Shown: piece after piece, positions 1 through 7,229 of the stretch
Layout: each line of letters starts with the position of its first letter
Position numbering within the stretch: position 1 is the first letter of the stretch
From: JAZFYD01 sp036443405
GTDB lineage: Bacteria; Planctomycetota; PLA2
DNA: 13,004 nucleotides
Assembly (NCBI GenBank): GCA_036443405.1
Contig: JAZFYD010000118.1
Location: 1-13,004 of the forward strand
Direction of reading: 5' to 3'
Made by a program: the position numbers and the translations under genes
The notes under the pieces: generated by a model
Told to the model about the DNA's origin: nothing
The model's input: the letters and a program-made list of their open reading frames with translations, nothing else
Database searches by the model: none

Positions 1-815
1 TCCAACGCTTCGACGTAGGTTCCGTTGATCCCGCCATCGAGATCGATTTCTCCGGTGGCGCGACCATCCAAGCGCAGCACCAGCTTGCGGCCCGATTGAA
101 TTGAGACCGTCTTCGCAAGTGCCCCGGCCGTCACGGTGTAGCGGCCGGGCATCACATCGAAACGTACGCGGCCGCTGGTGGTGGTACGCGCGCCCAACTC
201 GCCGTCGCGCCCGGTGAGCAAGACCGCGACTTGGTGCAGAGGCCTTTCCCGCGTACCAGTGACTTCGACATCGAGGCGGCCGAGCCCGGGACTCAGCGGA
301 AACAGGTCGGGCGTCGAAGCTGCCGCAAGATCGACGACGACCATCGCCCCGGGCGCGACGCGCAACTCGTAGGTGCGCGGGCCCGGCTCGGACTCCCTCG
401 TGGCGCGCAGCCGGTAGTGTCCGGCCGCAATCTCCGCGCGGAATGTTGGTGGTGTAGTGTCGAGAAAGTCCACCTTCACCCACTGGCCGCGCATGTTGCG
501 CGTCCTCAGGTCGAGATCAATCGCAGCCTCGAGGTTGCGGATCTCCAGGACGCCCCGCCCTTCCCCCAAAACAAACCCGGGCGCGGCAGGCGTCAAGTCC
601 GACTCCGGCTCCATGTCCGGAGGTGGTTGAGCCCGCTGCGTAACCGGTGAAACGGGGTCGCTCCTCTTCGTGCCCGCACCCGGCGCGGGGCGCCGAGGCG
701 GAGCGTCTTCCCCCCGGTCCGTAACCCTGGACGGAGGCGCCGTATCACGAGCAGTCCCGCGCCCGAGCAGGAACGCCGCGATCGAGACCAGCGCGATCAA
801 GGCCAACTGTCGCAT
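1..815 (-). CDS. Membrane-anchored or exported beta-rich protein, 3' end beyond window
   Basis: The frame is open on the minus strand from an ATG at 815-813 to the window edge, 271 codons with no stop, so only the N-terminal part is seen. It starts with a short basic end and a hydrophobic stretch (LALIALVSIAAFLLG, residues 4-18), a signal anchor or signal peptide. A polar, proline-rich linker follows to about residue 75. The rest is beta-rich, with repeated strand-turn patterns such as GHYRLRATRESEPGPRTYEL and GRYTVTAGALAKTVSIQSG, which resemble carboxypeptidase-regulatory-like or other Ig-like modules common in planctomycete surface proteins. No upstream in-frame start codon was found, and there is no clear Shine-Dalgarno. 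I do not recognise a specific function. The domain comparison is by eye; the existence of the gene is supported by a long open frame with consistent amino-acid composition. Confidence 0.7.
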   Translation of the reverse strand, partial: MRQLALIALVSIAAFLLGRGTARDTAPPSRVTDRGEDAPPRRPAPGAGTKRSDPVSPVTQRAQPPPDMEPESDLTPAAPGFVLGEGRGVLEIRNLEAAIDLDLRTRNMRGQWVKVDFLDTTPPTFRAEIAAGHYRLRATRESEPGPRTYELRVAPGAMVVVDLAAASTPDLFPLSPGLGRLDVEVTGTRERPLHQVAVLLTGRDGELGARTTTSGRVRFDVMPGRYTVTAGALAKTVSIQSGRKLVLRLDGRATGEIDLDGGINGTYVEAL

Positions 816-1038
816 TGCTACCGGGTCTAGGATAGCCGCCCCGCGTGTCTTCGATTCCCGCGCCCTGTCCGTGAAGACCGCGAGGGGCGCCGGGTGGGGC
901 AGCAACCTCTGCGCGGAATCCAGCGTCGAAAGTTGAGAGCAAGCTGCCGAAACCTATGCCAACGGTTCGGTGCGCATAGGCGAACCTACTGGCTCTCCGA
1001 GAGCCGCAGATAGCTCGGGGATAGGGCCGCACCTGGCA

Positions 1039-1077
1039 TTTTGAGCGGTGCCCTTGGGAAGCTTCGACCGCTCAAAA
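1039..1077. repeat. 11-bp perfect inverted repeat
   Basis: TTTTGAGCGGT at 1039-1049 and its exact reverse complement ACCGCTCAAAA at 1067-1077 enclose a 17-nt loop. There is no U-run after either arm, so it is not a standard intrinsic terminator. It lies about 220 bp upstream of the minus-strand gene that starts at 815, so an operator or a structured leader are both possible. Function unknown. Confidence 0.6.
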
Positions 1078-1206
1078 CTCGGGGCCTCAGTCGCCTGAAA
1101 TCGGTCTCCGGTTAGTCACGCCCCAAGAACGCATTCGGTCCGCGCCTGCCGGTGCGATTCACCCAACCTAGCGCGTCTCTTTTGCAGCCCAATGAGGGGT
1201 TTCGTT

Positions 1207-1257
1207 GGGGGTTTTGCATGCCGCCCATGGGGTGGTCAAAACATGCAAAAGGTCCCC
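1207..1257. repeat. Compound 51-nt palindrome (cruciform or structured RNA)
   Basis: Nested pairing: an outer G-run (1207-1210) pairs with CCCC (1254-1257), TTTTGCATG (1212-1220) with CATGCAAAA (1242-1250), and CCGCCC (1221-1226) with GGGTGG (1230-1235, one G-T) around a 3-nt loop. The inner CATGCCGCCC...ATGG motif also resembles the second hairpin of the repeat element at 1511-1584 and 9107-9178, so this may be a distant relative. No coding explanation was found. Confidence 0.55.
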
Positions 1258-1510
1258 ATATCGTGCAGCTTTTGGGGGCCTGATACGCAAGAAACCTGGC
1301 GCGTCTGAACGGCGTGTTTCGCGGCCCATTTCGACCGGCGAACGAGGCTGTTAGATGCGCGCGGTCACGCCGCACAGGTGCCCGCCAGGCACGCCCGAGA
1401 GCAACCGGAACGGGTGCGCGAACACGTCGACGATCGCGCCCAAGTCCCGCACCTGGCGCCGTCGTGGCGCGTCGCCACGATCATCGCCATCACGCGAACG
1501 CCGGCGTGAA

Positions 1511-1584
1511 AGTGCTCCCGAAACTGAGCACCCCCACCTATCCCAACGTCCCTTGCCATATGCCGCCCCCAATGGCTGCATGTG
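1511..1584 (+). repeat. Two-hairpin element, copy 1
   Basis: This 74-nt stretch is closely similar to 9107-9178. Hairpin 1 is GTGCTC / GAGCAC with an 8-nt loop (1512-1531). A conserved spacer containing CTATCCCAA and CTTGCCA follows. Hairpin 2 pairs CATATGC (1557-1563) with GCATGTG (1578-1584) around a 14-nt loop. Hairpin 2 keeps its fold relative to copy 2 through a T-G wobble where copy 2 has C-G, and the loop of hairpin 1 differs while its stem is kept. This suggests selection on structure. An ATG follows 3 nt after the element, at the same place as the recombinase start in copy 2. Confidence 0.75.
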
Positions 1585-1587
1585 TCC

Positions 1588-1668
1588 ATGCAACCACGCA
1601 ACCGAACACCACCCCCCAACTACCGCGCGTCGGTCCCGGACATGGACGAACTGCTGTTCATTGTCTAG
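1588..1668 (+). pseudogene. 26-codon ORF aligned with the recombinase start position; possible decayed 5' end
   Basis: The frame runs ATG to TAG (peptide begins MQPRNRTPPPNYRAS). Its ATG occupies the same position relative to the two-hairpin element as the start of the serine recombinase at 9182. The peptide is not a convincing homologue of the recombinase N-terminus (NYRASVPD against GYARVSTI is only suggestive), so it may be a scrambled remnant of a former element gene or chance. No Shine-Dalgarno is seen. Confidence 0.2.
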
Positions 1669-1693
1669 CGAGAACCTGAAACGCGCTCTCGAC

Positions 1694-1729
1694 GGGGGCT
1701 GCCGCGAGGCGGCCCCCGCCTGTTTCTTT
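1694..1729. terminator. GC-rich hairpin after the CAP-protein gene
   Basis: GGGGGCTGCC (1694-1703) pairs with GGCGGCCCCC (1708-1717) around GCGA, with one G-T pair. The T-rich tail (GTTTCTTT, 1722-1729) lies on the plus-strand side. The hairpin begins 15 nt downstream of the minus-strand stop codon at 1733, where a terminator is expected, but on that strand no U-run follows. It could be bidirectional, or serve the minus-strand operon as a U-poor terminator. Confidence 0.5.
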
Positions 1730-1732
1730 CGG

Positions 1733-3919
1733 TCAACGGCCGCGTCCGGTTCGGAACCACCAGCGGTGTTCGTTGGTCTTGTCCCCGCGTTTGGTTTTGA
1801 CCAACACGTCGTAACGCGTTTTCTTGCGCAGCCGCTTGCGGGGCAGCACCAGGATCCCGTGGTAGTTGCTCGGGATTTCCTTGTACGCGGGTTTCTTGGG
1901 CCATGCGATCAGCACTTCGACTCGTCTGCCGTGCGCGCCGCCCTCGCGCAGCTCGGCTTCGACCTCGTCGAAGTCCGCTTGGCCGCGTTGGAAAAACAGT
2001 GTGATCGGATAGCCCGTGCGTCCGACCTCGTCGGCGTCGCGAAGCTGATCGGGGAAGATCACCGGATTGCCGCCTGCGTTGGAAACGGGCTGGTCGACGC
2101 TTTCCGGCGCCGGAACGATCGACGGCCACGTCCACGCGCGGCGCCGCGGCTTGGCCTGCGGATCGAGCACCGCGTGTCCCTGCCCGCGGCCCACGCCCGC
2201 CTCCGCCGCCCACGGCGAAAACACCTTGCGGCGGTCGCCGAACCGTTTCTCCCACCAAACCATCGCGACATCGAGATCCGCTACGGCAATGTTGGTGCCG
2301 CGCCGACCCGCGCGCGCGCCCTCTTTGGTGTACCCGGGCCTGTCCGGCTTCTCGAGCGTCGCCAGGCCGTTTTGATCCATGTACCGCGCGTGGTCCTCGC
2401 AAGTCTTGCACAGCTCGAGACGAAATATCGCGGGCGGCAAACCGTTGCGCCTCCGGATCTCGTTCCACTTCGTCAGCGCGATTCGATACGGCCGGCGCAC
2501 GGGCACCTTTTGCTGGCGGAACCGTACGTGGTCGCTTTCCACGACGAACTCGACCTCCTGCTCGCCGATCACAATGGGGTTTTCGAGCGGAAACATGAAC
2601 CGATCGCCCTTTTGCATCCACCCGTCCGTGCCAAGGTCGCCGAACCGGCCGTTGCCGTCGAGATCGACGAACACGATCGTTTTGCCGCCCAACGAAGCGC
2701 GCCGCGCCTTCGGCGATTCGATCGCCGGCGACGCGGGCTCGAAGAAAAAGCGCGGCCGGCGCTTGAGCGGGAACGGCTTCAACGCGGCCCTCTTCTTCAA
2801 CACGACATCTTTGGCGCCCTTGCCTTTTCCACCACCGGCCCCAGCGGTGCGAAACGTCCAGCTCTTTTCTCCGGCTTGCCCGCGAAACGCGTAACCCACC
2901 TTGACGAAATACTCCGTGCCCGGCTGCAGCGCGCTCTTGGGGATGATGCAGATCGACTCCGCGTTGCCCGTGATCGCGCGCGCGGCGGGTTTTTCCGGCC
3001 ACGACACCAACACGCCGACCTGCTTGCCGCGCTCGCTCTTTCTGCGAAGCTCGGCCGTCACGCCGCGAATCTCCGCCGACGGAAACTGCAGCGTAATCGG
3101 CAAACCGTTGCCCGCGCCGTCGAACAACGCGGGCCTCGTCTTGTAAAGCGCGGTCGGATTACCGGTGCTGTTCGGCACCGGTAACACCACCGGCCACACC
3201 GGCCGCCGGCTACGGCTCAACGGCGCTGCGATGTCGAACGCGATGTGATTCGCCGTCACGCCGATGCCGACCCGGTCCAGCCGCGCGTGAAACAGCCAGA
3301 TGCGGTTGGGAAACGAGCGGAAGATCGCGGCCGCGGCCGTCGCCGGATTCGCCGCGCGCATGACAAGCGCCTGCTTGGCCGCCGCGGCGCCCTCATCGGT
3401 GTACTCGTCGTGCGCGGGGCTCTCGGTCTTCGTGATCCCGTGGCGGTCCATGTACGCAGCGTGGTTTTGGCAACCGCGCGCACGCGGCTCATCGAGCCCG
3501 AGCGGCGGCAGACCCTGAGCCATGCGCAACCGGTTGCAGCCCGCGAGCATCGCCTTCGTGTCGCGAGCGGGCGCCTCCGCGAACTCGAAGGTCGCGACCC
3601 CGTCGTCGGTCGACAGCTCGATGCGATCGCCGCCGACCACAATCGGATCTTCGAACGGAAACAGAAACGGCGAGCCGCGGAGGCACCAGCCGTCGACGCC
3701 GGCCTCATCGAAGGAACCGTCGCCGTCGACATCGACGACAATCAACTCATACTCGCCGACGCGAGCCAACCGGGCGACTGGCCGCTCCGTCGCCTCCCGA
3801 CCGCCCGGCAGCGCGTAAACGCGCACAGCGGCGGGGGATTCGATCTTCTCCAGACCGACTTCCCCCGCCGAAAGCGAGAGAGCAAGAACGAGCGACGCGA
3901 AGAACGCGCGCACACTCAT
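1733..3919 (-). CDS. Secreted protein with two CAP/SCP-like domains and Ca-loop-like motifs (internal duplication)
   Basis: 728 aa, exported: signal peptide at residues 1-18 (FFASLVLALSLSA). The chain is a tandem duplication. Unit A (about 50-358) has DVDGDGSFDEAGVDGW (63-78), then FPFEDPIVV, then a CAP-like stretch with CNRLRMAQGLPPL, CQNHAAYMDRHG, HDEYTDEGA and a C-terminal strand module ending EKSWTFRTAG. Unit B (about 408-724) repeats this order: DLDGNGRFGDLGTDGW, FPLENPIVI, WNEIRRRNGLPP, CEDHARYMDQNG, GYTKEGA, ending HRWWFRTG. A basic linker (360-400) joins them. The D-x-D-G-x-G loops look like calcium-binding loops. CAP domains are usually extracellular; substrate and activity cannot be read here. 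The start was chosen at 3919 because its ATG overlaps the upstream stop (ATGA) and opens a signal peptide; the open frame extends further up but only as a shadow of the upstream gene. Confidence 0.85.
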   Translation of the reverse strand: MSVRAFFASLVLALSLSAGEVGLEKIESPAAVRVYALPGGREATERPVARLARVGEYELIVVDVDGDGSFDEAGVDGWCLRGSPFLFPFEDPIVVGGDRIELSTDDGVATFEFAEAPARDTKAMLAGCNRLRMAQGLPPLGLDEPRARGCQNHAAYMDRHGITKTESPAHDEYTDEGAAAAKQALVMRAANPATAAAAIFRSFPNRIWLFHARLDRVGIGVTANHIAFDIAAPLSRSRRPVWPVVLPVPNSTGNPTALYKTRPALFDGAGNGLPITLQFPSAEIRGVTAELRRKSERGKQVGVLVSWPEKPAARAITGNAESICIIPKSALQPGTEYFVKVGYAFRGQAGEKSWTFRTAGAGGGKGKGAKDVVLKKRAALKPFPLKRRPRFFFEPASPAIESPKARRASLGGKTIVFVDLDGNGRFGDLGTDGWMQKGDRFMFPLENPIVIGEQEVEFVVESDHVRFRQQKVPVRRPYRIALTKWNEIRRRNGLPPAIFRLELCKTCEDHARYMDQNGLATLEKPDRPGYTKEGARAGRRGTNIAVADLDVAMVWWEKRFGDRRKVFSPWAAEAGVGRGQGHAVLDPQAKPRRRAWTWPSIVPAPESVDQPVSNAGGNPVIFPDQLRDADEVGRTGYPITLFFQRGQADFDEVEAELREGGAHGRRVEVLIAWPKKPAYKEIPSNYHGILVLPRKRLRKKTRYDVLVKTKRGDKTNEHRWWFRTGRGR

Positions 3920-4614
3920 TTCTTGGGCTTGAGCACGTAGAGCGCTTCTTCGCGGGCCTTGAGTGCTCTGTCTTCGAGCTGCAACTTCTGTTCGGCCTTG
4001 ATGCGCTTCGACTCGCGCATGCGAGGCAAGCGAGCGCGCTGACGGTCGAGCCTGGCGCGCGCCTTTAGGCACTCTTTTTGTTTCTTGAGCGTCGTGGCCA
4101 GACAGTTCCTGAAGTCCTTGCGCATCGCCGACGAGATCGCGCCGAACACCGCGGGCGCCGAGAGCCTGCGCACCGACCGGGTCACCGCACCGTTGGGTTG
4201 CGCGACCAAGAGACACGGCACACTCTTGATGTGCGCCTTGAGGGTCACGTCCGCACGCGCTTGCTCCGCGCCGATTCGCACGCAATCGAAAAACCGCGCA
4301 CCGACCAGCACACGTTCATCCGCCAGCGCCTTCTCGGACTCGATGGCGTAGCGCGCATCCACGTCCGCGGCGTCGTAGACATAGATCATCAGCGGGCGGG
4401 TGCGCTCCGCGACCCGCCCGCCCGCGCCACCGGTCGTCGCCTCGGCACGGATGCTGCGAACGTCCTTCCAGGTGATCTTGAAACCGGGGTCGCTCTTGAC
4501 CGAGACCTTCCCGGATTTGGTTCCGCCGGACCCGGCGGACTTGCCAAGGGGTCAGCACTGGGCCCAGGTCGGCGTGGTGAGCACGAAAAGGGTCAGCGCG
4601 ATCAGTGTCTTCAT
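3916..4614 (-). CDS. Candidate selenoprotein: exported thioredoxin-fold protein with in-frame UGA at codon 21
   Basis: Read from ATG 4614 with the TGA at 4554-4552 decoded as an amino acid, the frame gives 232 aa. Residues 1-20 (MKTLIALTLFVLTTPTWAQC) form a signal peptide, probably cut after TWA, so the mature protein would begin Q-C-U-P. A Gly/Ser/Lys linker leads to a thioredoxin-like fold: strand PLMIYVYDA (74-82), a helix, strand ARFFDCVRI, then SVPCLLVAQPNG, matching the cis-proline loop. The usual CxxC after the first strand is absent. A charged, Lys/Arg/Glu-rich helix, probably coiled coil, ends the chain. A strong Shine-Dalgarno (AGGAGA, 7 nt before the ATG) drives the signal-peptide start; the only downstream ATG (4389) has none and would lose the export signal. 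Its stop overlaps the CAP gene start (ATGA). The alternative is a nonsense mutation or a sequence error. TGA as Trp or Cys genome-wide is unlikely because neighbours stop at TGA. Confidence 0.7.
4522..4554 (-). promoter_or_regulatory. Bacterial SECIS-like hairpin just after in-frame UGA
   Basis: Directly 3' of the TGA (4554-4552), after a 12-nt spacer, UCCGCCG (4539-4533) and CGGCGGA (4528-4522) form a perfect 7-bp stem closed by the loop GGUC (4532-4529). The loop starts 19 nt after the UGA. Bacterial SECIS elements lie inside the coding region just behind the UGA and present an apical G and U to SelB. The E. coli fdhF element, from memory, shows a GGUC loop 18 nt after its UGA. Structure and spacing are read from the sequence; the function is inferred. 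Confidence 0.6.
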
Positions 4615-4745
4615 GGGCGTTTCTCCTGCCCTAACGTGGCCGCCGCCCAGGGGAACGAACCGCCCCTTCTCAGGTGTACGACGTACACCACCGACTCGTC
4701 GTAATGCTTTGTGCAGGCACGGCTTATGGCGCCCAGAATCGGCAT
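4611..4745 (-). CDS. Possible 44-aa small protein overlapping the selenoprotein-candidate start
   Basis: The frame runs from ATG 4745 to a TGA that overlaps the next gene's start codon as ATGA. The peptide starts MPILGAISRACTKHYDES and has a plausible mixed composition, but no Shine-Dalgarno and no family I recognise. The overlap would allow translational coupling, like the ATGA one gene downstream. It may equally be chance, since the strong AGGAGA and the hairpin at 4673-4689 lie inside it. Confidence 0.22.
   Translation of the reverse strand: MPILGAISRACTKHYDESVVYVVHLRRGGSFPWAAATLGQEKRP
4622..4627 (-). promoter_or_regulatory. Shine-Dalgarno site deciding the signal-peptide start
   Basis: AGGAGA sits 7 nt before the ATG at 4614. 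It is among the clearest ribosome binding sites in this window and supports initiation upstream of the in-frame TGA rather than at the internal ATG (4389). Confidence 0.7.
4673..4689. repeat. Short perfect palindrome in the leader of the thioredoxin-fold/CAP operon
   Basis: GGTGTAC / GTACACC with a 3-nt loop GAC, about 60 nt before the start at 4614 and 84 nt past the sigma-fusion stop. Its symmetry fits an operator for a dimeric regulator. It lacks a T-run, so it is a poor terminator. Confidence 0.4.
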
Positions 4746-4777
4746 GGCTGCCGACGCACGCGGCCCGACCGACCGGC

Positions 4778-7141
4778 TCAGTGCCCGAGTTTGCGGCGCC
4801 AAGCGGCCGGATCGGCGCGCTCCGGGATGAACTGCCCCGAGCACCGCTGCACCGCGTACCCGAGCGCGCCGCGCAACGCCGCGTCGTCGGCGTGGCGCTC
4901 CATCGCGCGAATCAGGGCGACAACCACCCGCGGATTCGGGTTGGCGCCAAAGTACTCCGCGATCGCAGCGTCGGCCGGCGAGCCCTTCACGAGCAGCGCC
5001 TCGAAACGCGCGGCGAGGCCCTTTTGGGGAAACGACGTGATACCGCCGCGCGCGTGCCACGTGATGATGTTGTCGCGGTCGGCGGACAGCGATACGAGCA
5101 CGTCGAACGAATTGTCTGTTTGAATGCGCGCCATCGTTCGGGTGGCTTCGCGGCGCGCTTGCAACGGCGTGTCCTTGTCTTGGATCTGGCGCAGCAGCGC
5201 TGTCACGCCCGCGTCTCCGAGTTGGACGATGCGGTCCTCGCACCACTGTTCGAGGACGGGGTCGCTGCGCCAGGACAACACGCCGTCGGACAACAGGTCG
5301 GCCGGGTCCTCGAGCAACGTGCCCACCGCGGCCGCCGAATCGATCGTGTGGTGAAGATGCAGCGCGCGCAGCCGAACGGACCGCTTTGCCTCGTGATCTC
5401 CGACGATCTCGCGCAACGCGGCGAGCGCCTGGCGCCCCCACTTCTGCTTGATCTGCTTACGCAAGGCCGGAATCGTCGCCGCGCCCCCGTCGAGCTTGCC
5501 GAGCAGCACTTCGAGATCGCCGCGCGCCAGCAACTCGCGCGCGGCCGCGGCGAGCTTCTTGGGCCCGTCGGCCGCCAACCGTTTCAGCAGGGGCACGAAG
5601 CCTCGCGGCCGGTGTGGCGCTACCGCCCGCAGCGCGTGCAGCCGCATCGCTTCGAGACCCGGATCGCGGATCACGTCGAGCAACGCCGCCGCGTCAGTGC
5701 GCTTGGCCACGCCCGTATCGAGCGCGACCTCGACGAACGCGCCCTGCACGGAGTGCAACACCGCTGTGCCGCTGCGCTCGTTGACCCAAAAGCCCAGCCC
5801 GTCGAAACCCCACAGGATCGAGTGGTCGGGATCCGGGAACCGCGCGCGCTCCTCCCTCGTGAAGAGATCCTCGAGCCGCAGTGTCCAACGCAACACGCCG
5901 TCCCAGTCGATGAACGCGAGCGTGTTCCCGTAACCGTGATGCGTATAGCGCTCGAACAGCACAGCGCCGGGTTGTTGGTCGAGCACGTGCACGAACACCG
6001 GCAACTGATGGAAGCGGCCGCGACCGAGCACGCGCGCGCCGGCGGTCCACTGTTTCACCGTCTCGTGGTACGCATCGTCGCGGGCCCGGTCGGCGCGCAG
6101 CGTTCGGTACTCGGGCGGTTCGCGGCCCTTGGGATCCGCGACCCACAGCTCGTAATCCAGCGCCAGATCGCGAAAGTGCTGCCCGGCGCGCGTGACGGTG
6201 AGGAGATGCTTCCCGCTGAGCGACCACCAGATCGCTTCACGCCCCCAGCCGGGGGTCAGACCGTGTATGGGAAGGGACTTCTGCGGTTCGTTGTGAACGC
6301 CCGCCTGCACCGGTCGGCGGCCGTCGCGCGGAAGCGCCGCGATAGGGTTGTTCGCCGAAGTCGGTTGGGATGAGACTCGCGACGCAGGCGGGTCGACTTT
6401 GCTCGGTTCGGACGCGGGCTCGCTCTCCGGGACGGCCGGCGGGAGCGGTTGCTGCGGTTCTTTGTCCTTCGACACCTCCGCCGGTGCCGTGGCGACCTCG
6501 GTACGCCGAACTTCCGGTTCGTCGTCGCGGTTGCCAAACACATGGAACGCGGTGCCGCACACGACGAGCAGGACGGCCACAGCCGTGGCGGCCATCCACG
6601 CCGACGCGCGTTGCGTCGTTCCCGCGACGGCCGTGATCGCGGCGATCCAAGCCGTCTTGCCGTAGCGCCGCTGCAGGTCTTCGCGCAGCCGAGCGATGCC
6701 GCGCCGCAACCGAACGCGCACGGTCTTCGGGGTCACGCCGTATCGCAGCGCGATCTCGGTCGCGCTGCGATCGCGGAAGTAGCGAAGAAGAAGAGTCGAT
6801 CGTTCGGGCTCGGGCAGGCCGGTTACGCCTTGAGCAAGAACGCGCAGGATCTCGGCGCGCGCTGCGTCCGAGTCGGGACCGGACACGGCCTCGGGCGTCG
6901 ACGCAACCTGTTCCCGCCGGCGCCTGCGCCCCTCGCTCCGATGGTGGTTCTTGGCCAGATTGCGCACGACCCCGACGAGCCAACCGCGCAGGTCGCCGCG
7001 CGGAGCCGAGTCCGCACGAAGCGCCGCCGCCATCGCCTCCTGGACGAGATCCTCGGCGTCGTGCTCGTTACGCAAAAGCGCGCGAGCCACATCACGCAAG
7101 AACGTGGTGTGCGCCTGAAGGTGATCGGGATCGATGGCCAC
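4778..7141 (-). CDS. ECF sigma factor fused to a transmembrane segment and a large HEAT-like C-terminal region
   Basis: 787 aa. The N-terminal part is a sigma-70 family ECF factor: region 2 (about 11-75) with LRNEHDAEDLVQEAMAAAL and GWLVGVVRNLAKNHHR, and region 4 (about 105-158) with LPEPERSTLLLRYF and a helix-turn-helix around ATEIALRYGVTPKTVRVRL. A transmembrane helix follows (AWMAATAVAVLLVVCGTAF, 181-199), then a Pro/Glu/Ser-rich linker to about 290, a Trp-rich beta region (about 295-480) with strand repeats such as TLAFIDWDGVLRWTLRLED, and an alpha-helical HEAT-like region (about 485-770). Expected topology is sigma domains in the cytoplasm and C-terminus outside; ECF factors with long C-terminal extensions are known from Planctomycetota. 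The C-terminus may sense a signal and control sigma access to the polymerase (inference). The start is GTG at 7141, immediately before the conserved sigma N-terminus, with no clear Shine-Dalgarno. The gene ends 164 bp before the selenoprotein-candidate start and could be co-transcribed with it. Confidence 0.85.
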   Translation of the reverse strand: MAIDPDHLQAHTTFLRDVARALLRNEHDAEDLVQEAMAAALRADSAPRGDLRGWLVGVVRNLAKNHHRSEGRRRRREQVASTPEAVSGPDSDAARAEILRVLAQGVTGLPEPERSTLLLRYFRDRSATEIALRYGVTPKTVRVRLRRGIARLREDLQRRYGKTAWIAAITAVAGTTQRASAWMAATAVAVLLVVCGTAFHVFGNRDDEPEVRRTEVATAPAEVSKDKEPQQPLPPAVPESEPASEPSKVDPPASRVSSQPTSANNPIAALPRDGRRPVQAGVHNEPQKSLPIHGLTPGWGREAIWWSLSGKHLLTVTRAGQHFRDLALDYELWVADPKGREPPEYRTLRADRARDDAYHETVKQWTAGARVLGRGRFHQLPVFVHVLDQQPGAVLFERYTHHGYGNTLAFIDWDGVLRWTLRLEDLFTREERARFPDPDHSILWGFDGLGFWVNERSGTAVLHSVQGAFVEVALDTGVAKRTDAAALLDVIRDPGLEAMRLHALRAVAPHRPRGFVPLLKRLAADGPKKLAAAARELLARGDLEVLLGKLDGGAATIPALRKQIKQKWGRQALAALREIVGDHEAKRSVRLRALHLHHTIDSAAAVGTLLEDPADLLSDGVLSWRSDPVLEQWCEDRIVQLGDAGVTALLRQIQDKDTPLQARREATRTMARIQTDNSFDVLVSLSADRDNIITWHARGGITSFPQKGLAARFEALLVKGSPADAAIAEYFGANPNPRVVVALIRAMERHADDAALRGALGYAVQRCSGQFIPERADPAAWRRKLGH

Positions 7142-7229
7142 TGCTATGACAACGTGGCCGCGGCCCGATCCGGCGAACCCAAATGCCCAGGATGGGCCCG
7201 GCGGCCTCGTCGGTGCCGTCTGCAGGCGC

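Larger units (their letters stand above)
816..1732. other. Long intergenic region with structured palindromes
   Basis: No open frame here looks like a real protein on either strand. The frames that exist are short, arginine-rich and lack start signals. The region does hold several structures annotated separately: an 11-bp palindrome, a compound 51-nt hairpin, a copy of a two-hairpin element also found before the recombinase gene, and a GC hairpin just past the CAP-protein stop codon. It must also contain the promoter of the minus-strand gene starting at 815. Confidence 0.6.

Noticed and set aside
1160..1351. Integron attC-like ends (ACCCAAC near 1163 and GTTAGATGC near 1349)
   Set aside because: The outer bases of the two ends are not complementary, and the sequence between them is not one folded palindrome, so this does not meet the attC pattern. 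No integrase is present.
1355..3184. 609-codon plus-strand open frame opposite the CAP-protein gene
   Set aside because: It is antisense to a gene with a signal peptide and recognisable duplicated motifs, and its arginine/proline-rich translation is typical of high-GC shadow frames.
3916..4389. Thioredoxin-fold gene starting at the internal ATG 4389
   Set aside because: No Shine-Dalgarno there, the start falls inside the first strand of the fold, and it would discard a signal peptide that has a strong ribosome site. It remains the fallback if the TGA is a true stop.
3916..4614. Genome-wide reassignment of TGA (to Trp, Gly or Cys) as the explanation for the in-frame TGA codons
   Set aside because: The sigma-fusion, CAP, HIRAN and recombinase frames all end sensibly at TGA, one of them in an ATGA overlap, and Trp, Gly and Cys are encoded by normal codons throughout.
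4400..6373. 657-codon plus-strand open frame opposite the sigma-fusion gene
   Set aside because: Shadow of a well-supported ECF sigma protein. No motifs, start signal or plausible composition.
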